Below, in pieces: positions 21,876-23,399 of a DNA stretch of 23,399 nucleotides. The position numbers were made by a program, and so were the translations under genes. Source of the stretch: a virus. The DNA lies in IMG/VR virus record IMGVR_UViG_3300042434_000050, positions 1 to 23,399 of that record; one strand, 5' to 3'. The notes under the pieces are model-generated. The model saw only the letters and a list, made by a program, of their open reading frames with translations, was not told the origin of the DNA and searched no databases. How positions within the stretch are numbered: position 1 is the first letter of the stretch; every line of letters begins with the position of its first letter.

Positions 21876-23399
21876 CAGATAGCCCCTCTCTCAGCGCCCC
21901 GCATAGGCTGCACAGTCATAGCAGGCCTACGCAACGCTCCTAGAAGAGCGCCAAGGTCTTCCATGCCCTGACCCGGCCCCGGAATAGGAGACTGCATCTC
22001 CGCTGCCGCCTGCGGCCCCATCATCGCCTGCATCGTTGCCCCAGCCATAGCCTGCTCTGGGTTCATCTGCTGCTGCATCATCTGTTCTTCCTGAGCCTTC
22101 TGCTGCTCACGAGCCGCATCCTCAGTCACCTTGTTAAGCGCCTCAGCAAGTTCCAGCCGGTCATCCTTAACAATCTGCATAATCTTAGCCAGCATCAACG
22201 GAGGAATCTGACCAGAAGCAGCCTGCTGCTGAATAGACGCCACCAGCGCCTGCTCAAGACCCTCAGCAGTAATCCGGTCCTTCTCAACCTCAGGATTATC
22301 AATAAACGGATCAAGGCTTGCCGCAGTTTCCTTCGACATAATGCCAAGACCAATTCGCTGCCCAAGGCCAATAATCAGGCTATTAACATCCGTGCCTGTA
22401 GCAGGATACGACACCACATGCTCGTCATCAGGGAACACGCGATTTGGAATAAACTTGACAGCCCGCGTTGCATTGCCAGTACCCGTATACAGGCTAAGCG
22501 TTTTTTCACCCGCGTAAGCCTTAGCAAGGCTAATAGCAATTTCGTCCTCTTCTTCAAGCGAAAAAGCGAACGTTTCCTGCGCTTCTGCTACCGGATAGTC
22601 GATGACAGCGGAAAGAACTGCGTCGCCGCGCCTGCCAGTACGAATATTTGTTGAGGACTCGCCGCCAAATTCAGCGGGGATGCCAGCGGTAACACGCGCA
22701 TTCCTTTCCAGCCGGTCAATGGTTGGGTTTGTGAGGTAACCCGGTTGCGACTGAATTTCCCTGATGTCACCACCAGCAATGATATTGACCATTCCTGTGC
22801 GGCCATCATGGGGTCCGTCAAGGAAACGGCCCACTTCACCCGGACGACTAACCAGATACGTGTCAGGGAAAATGCCCTTCTCAACCGCAATCGTCTCAAG
22901 CGCCATAAGCCGTGCCTGCATGTAGTACATGCCGACCATGTTGTCGAACTGTCCCGCTGCGCCATCAAGAGTAATACGCATTGGGATAGCGGCAGGCATC
23001 TCCATAGACATGTTGTCTACATACTCAAGAAGAATGCCCTTCATTTTGCCGGGATCGTCAAAGACTGGCTGCACGTAATACGGGTTATCTTCCTGATATC
23101 CGGAAAGAATCAACTGAGTGCAGTACGGATCCACGTACTCAATGAGCAGCATTGACGCGTCATTGGGAACATCAAACTTGCCCGTAAGCGCGGCAACCTG
23201 CATTGCATAACCCATGCTGCGAAGCCAACCTACAGACCTCCGATACGCAAAAATTACGTCCTTCGGCTTAACCTGACCCGGCATAATGTCAATAGATGGG
23301 TACGTTTCAAGTGGGTGGCGGATCTGCCACGTTGGCCGCTCATCCTTAGAGTTCCAGCGGATAACAACTGGGCTCATGCCGTAAGCAATAAGGTGGCGT
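21875..23399 (-). CDS. Portal protein (5' end outside window)
   Basis: 508 codons are open to the right edge. The ATG at 23377 has no ribosome-binding site and the frame continues upstream without a stop (RHLIAYG before it), so it is an internal Met and the gene is 5'-truncated. Seen from that Met: VIFAYRRSVGWLRSMGYAMQ (41-60), a beta/helix core, MVGMYYMQARLMALETIAVE (about 138-157), and SSTNIRTGRRGDAVLS (241-256), the G-x-x-x-x-N-I-R-T-G-R-R-x-x region that I associate with portal crowns and wings. A long helical C-terminus is Gln/Met-rich (EQMMQQQMNPEQAM, about 427-440). The portal ring sits at one capsid vertex, is the motor docking site for packaging, and leads into the tail. Confidence 0.75.
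   Translation of the reverse strand, partial: RHLIAYGMSPVVIRWNSKDERPTWQIRHPLETYPSIDIMPGQVKPKDVIFAYRRSVGWLRSMGYAMQVAALTGKFDVPNDASMLLIEYVDPYCTQLILSGYQEDNPYYVQPVFDDPGKMKGILLEYVDNMSMEMPAAIPMRITLDGAAGQFDNMVGMYYMQARLMALETIAVEKGIFPDTYLVSRPGEVGRFLDGPHDGRTGMVNIIAGGDIREIQSQPGYLTNPTIDRLERNARVTAGIPAEFGGESSTNIRTGRRGDAVLSAVIDYPVAEAQETFAFSLEEEDEIAISLAKAYAGEKTLSLYTGTGNATRAVKFIPNRVFPDDEHVVSYPATGTDVNSLIIGLGQRIGLGIMSKETAASLDPFIDNPEVEKDRITAEGLEQALVASIQQQAASGQIPPLMLAKIMQIVKDDRLELAEALNKVTEDAAREQQKAQEEQMMQQQMNPEQAMAGATMQAMMGPQAAAEMQSPIPGPGQGMEDLGALLGALRRPAMTVQPMRGAERGAI

Overview
The window is a stretch of late (structural) genes from a tailed bacteriophage genome. Every gene I accept is on the minus strand, so transcription runs from high to low coordinates: about 23 tightly packed genes, most joined by 1-nt stop/start overlaps (TGATG, TAATG, TAGTG) or directly abutting stop|start codons. 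The only sizeable untranslated gap is 10993-11212 (220 nt). I see no tRNA, rRNA, CRISPR array, insertion sequence, integrase or host gene. The capsid protein looks like the N4-gp56 family. There is no tape-measure gene, tail-tube gene, sheath or frameshifted tail chaperone, which points to a short-tailed (podovirus-like) particle. Several proteins (the 626-aa tail protein, the two-membrane-segment holin, the 348/350-aa virion proteins, the small protein after the portal) resemble proteins I associate with phages of Actinobacteria, and GTG/TTG starts are common. An actinobacterial host is my best guess, but it rests on remembered similarity and not on a search.

Layout in order of transcription: portal protein (5' end outside the window) - 123-aa Pro/Gly-rich protein - 2267-aa giant virion protein - 465-, 350- and 348-aa proteins (probably internal or ejection proteins) - a 220-nt gap with a candidate promoter - scaffold (156 aa) - major capsid protein (347 aa) - a strong hairpin - five small, very basic proteins (43, 71, 91, 42, 126 aa) - a 110-aa protein - a collagen-like fibre protein (398 aa) - adaptor/connector-like protein (294 aa) - 626-aa tail protein - 166-aa and 114-aa tail/fibre-associated proteins - two glycine-rich adhesin-like proteins (283 and 510 aa) - an 80-aa fibre-associated protein - two holin-like membrane proteins, the second cut off by the window edge.

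Together these build a capsid with its portal, fill it with DNA and probably with internal proteins, attach a short tail with fibre and glycine-rich receptor-binding proteins, and then lyse the host. Terminase, replication genes and the endolysin must lie outside the window. Points for a second look: the four-gene block of large proteins between portal and scaffold; the run of five tiny basic proteins after the capsid gene; the three-module glycine-rich adhesin set; a palindrome in the spacer of the candidate capsid promoter; and a sharp split in stop-codon use (9 of 13 stops are TAG from 181 to 8780, none of 10 upstream), with three tail genes lying in one reading frame separated only by single TAG codons.
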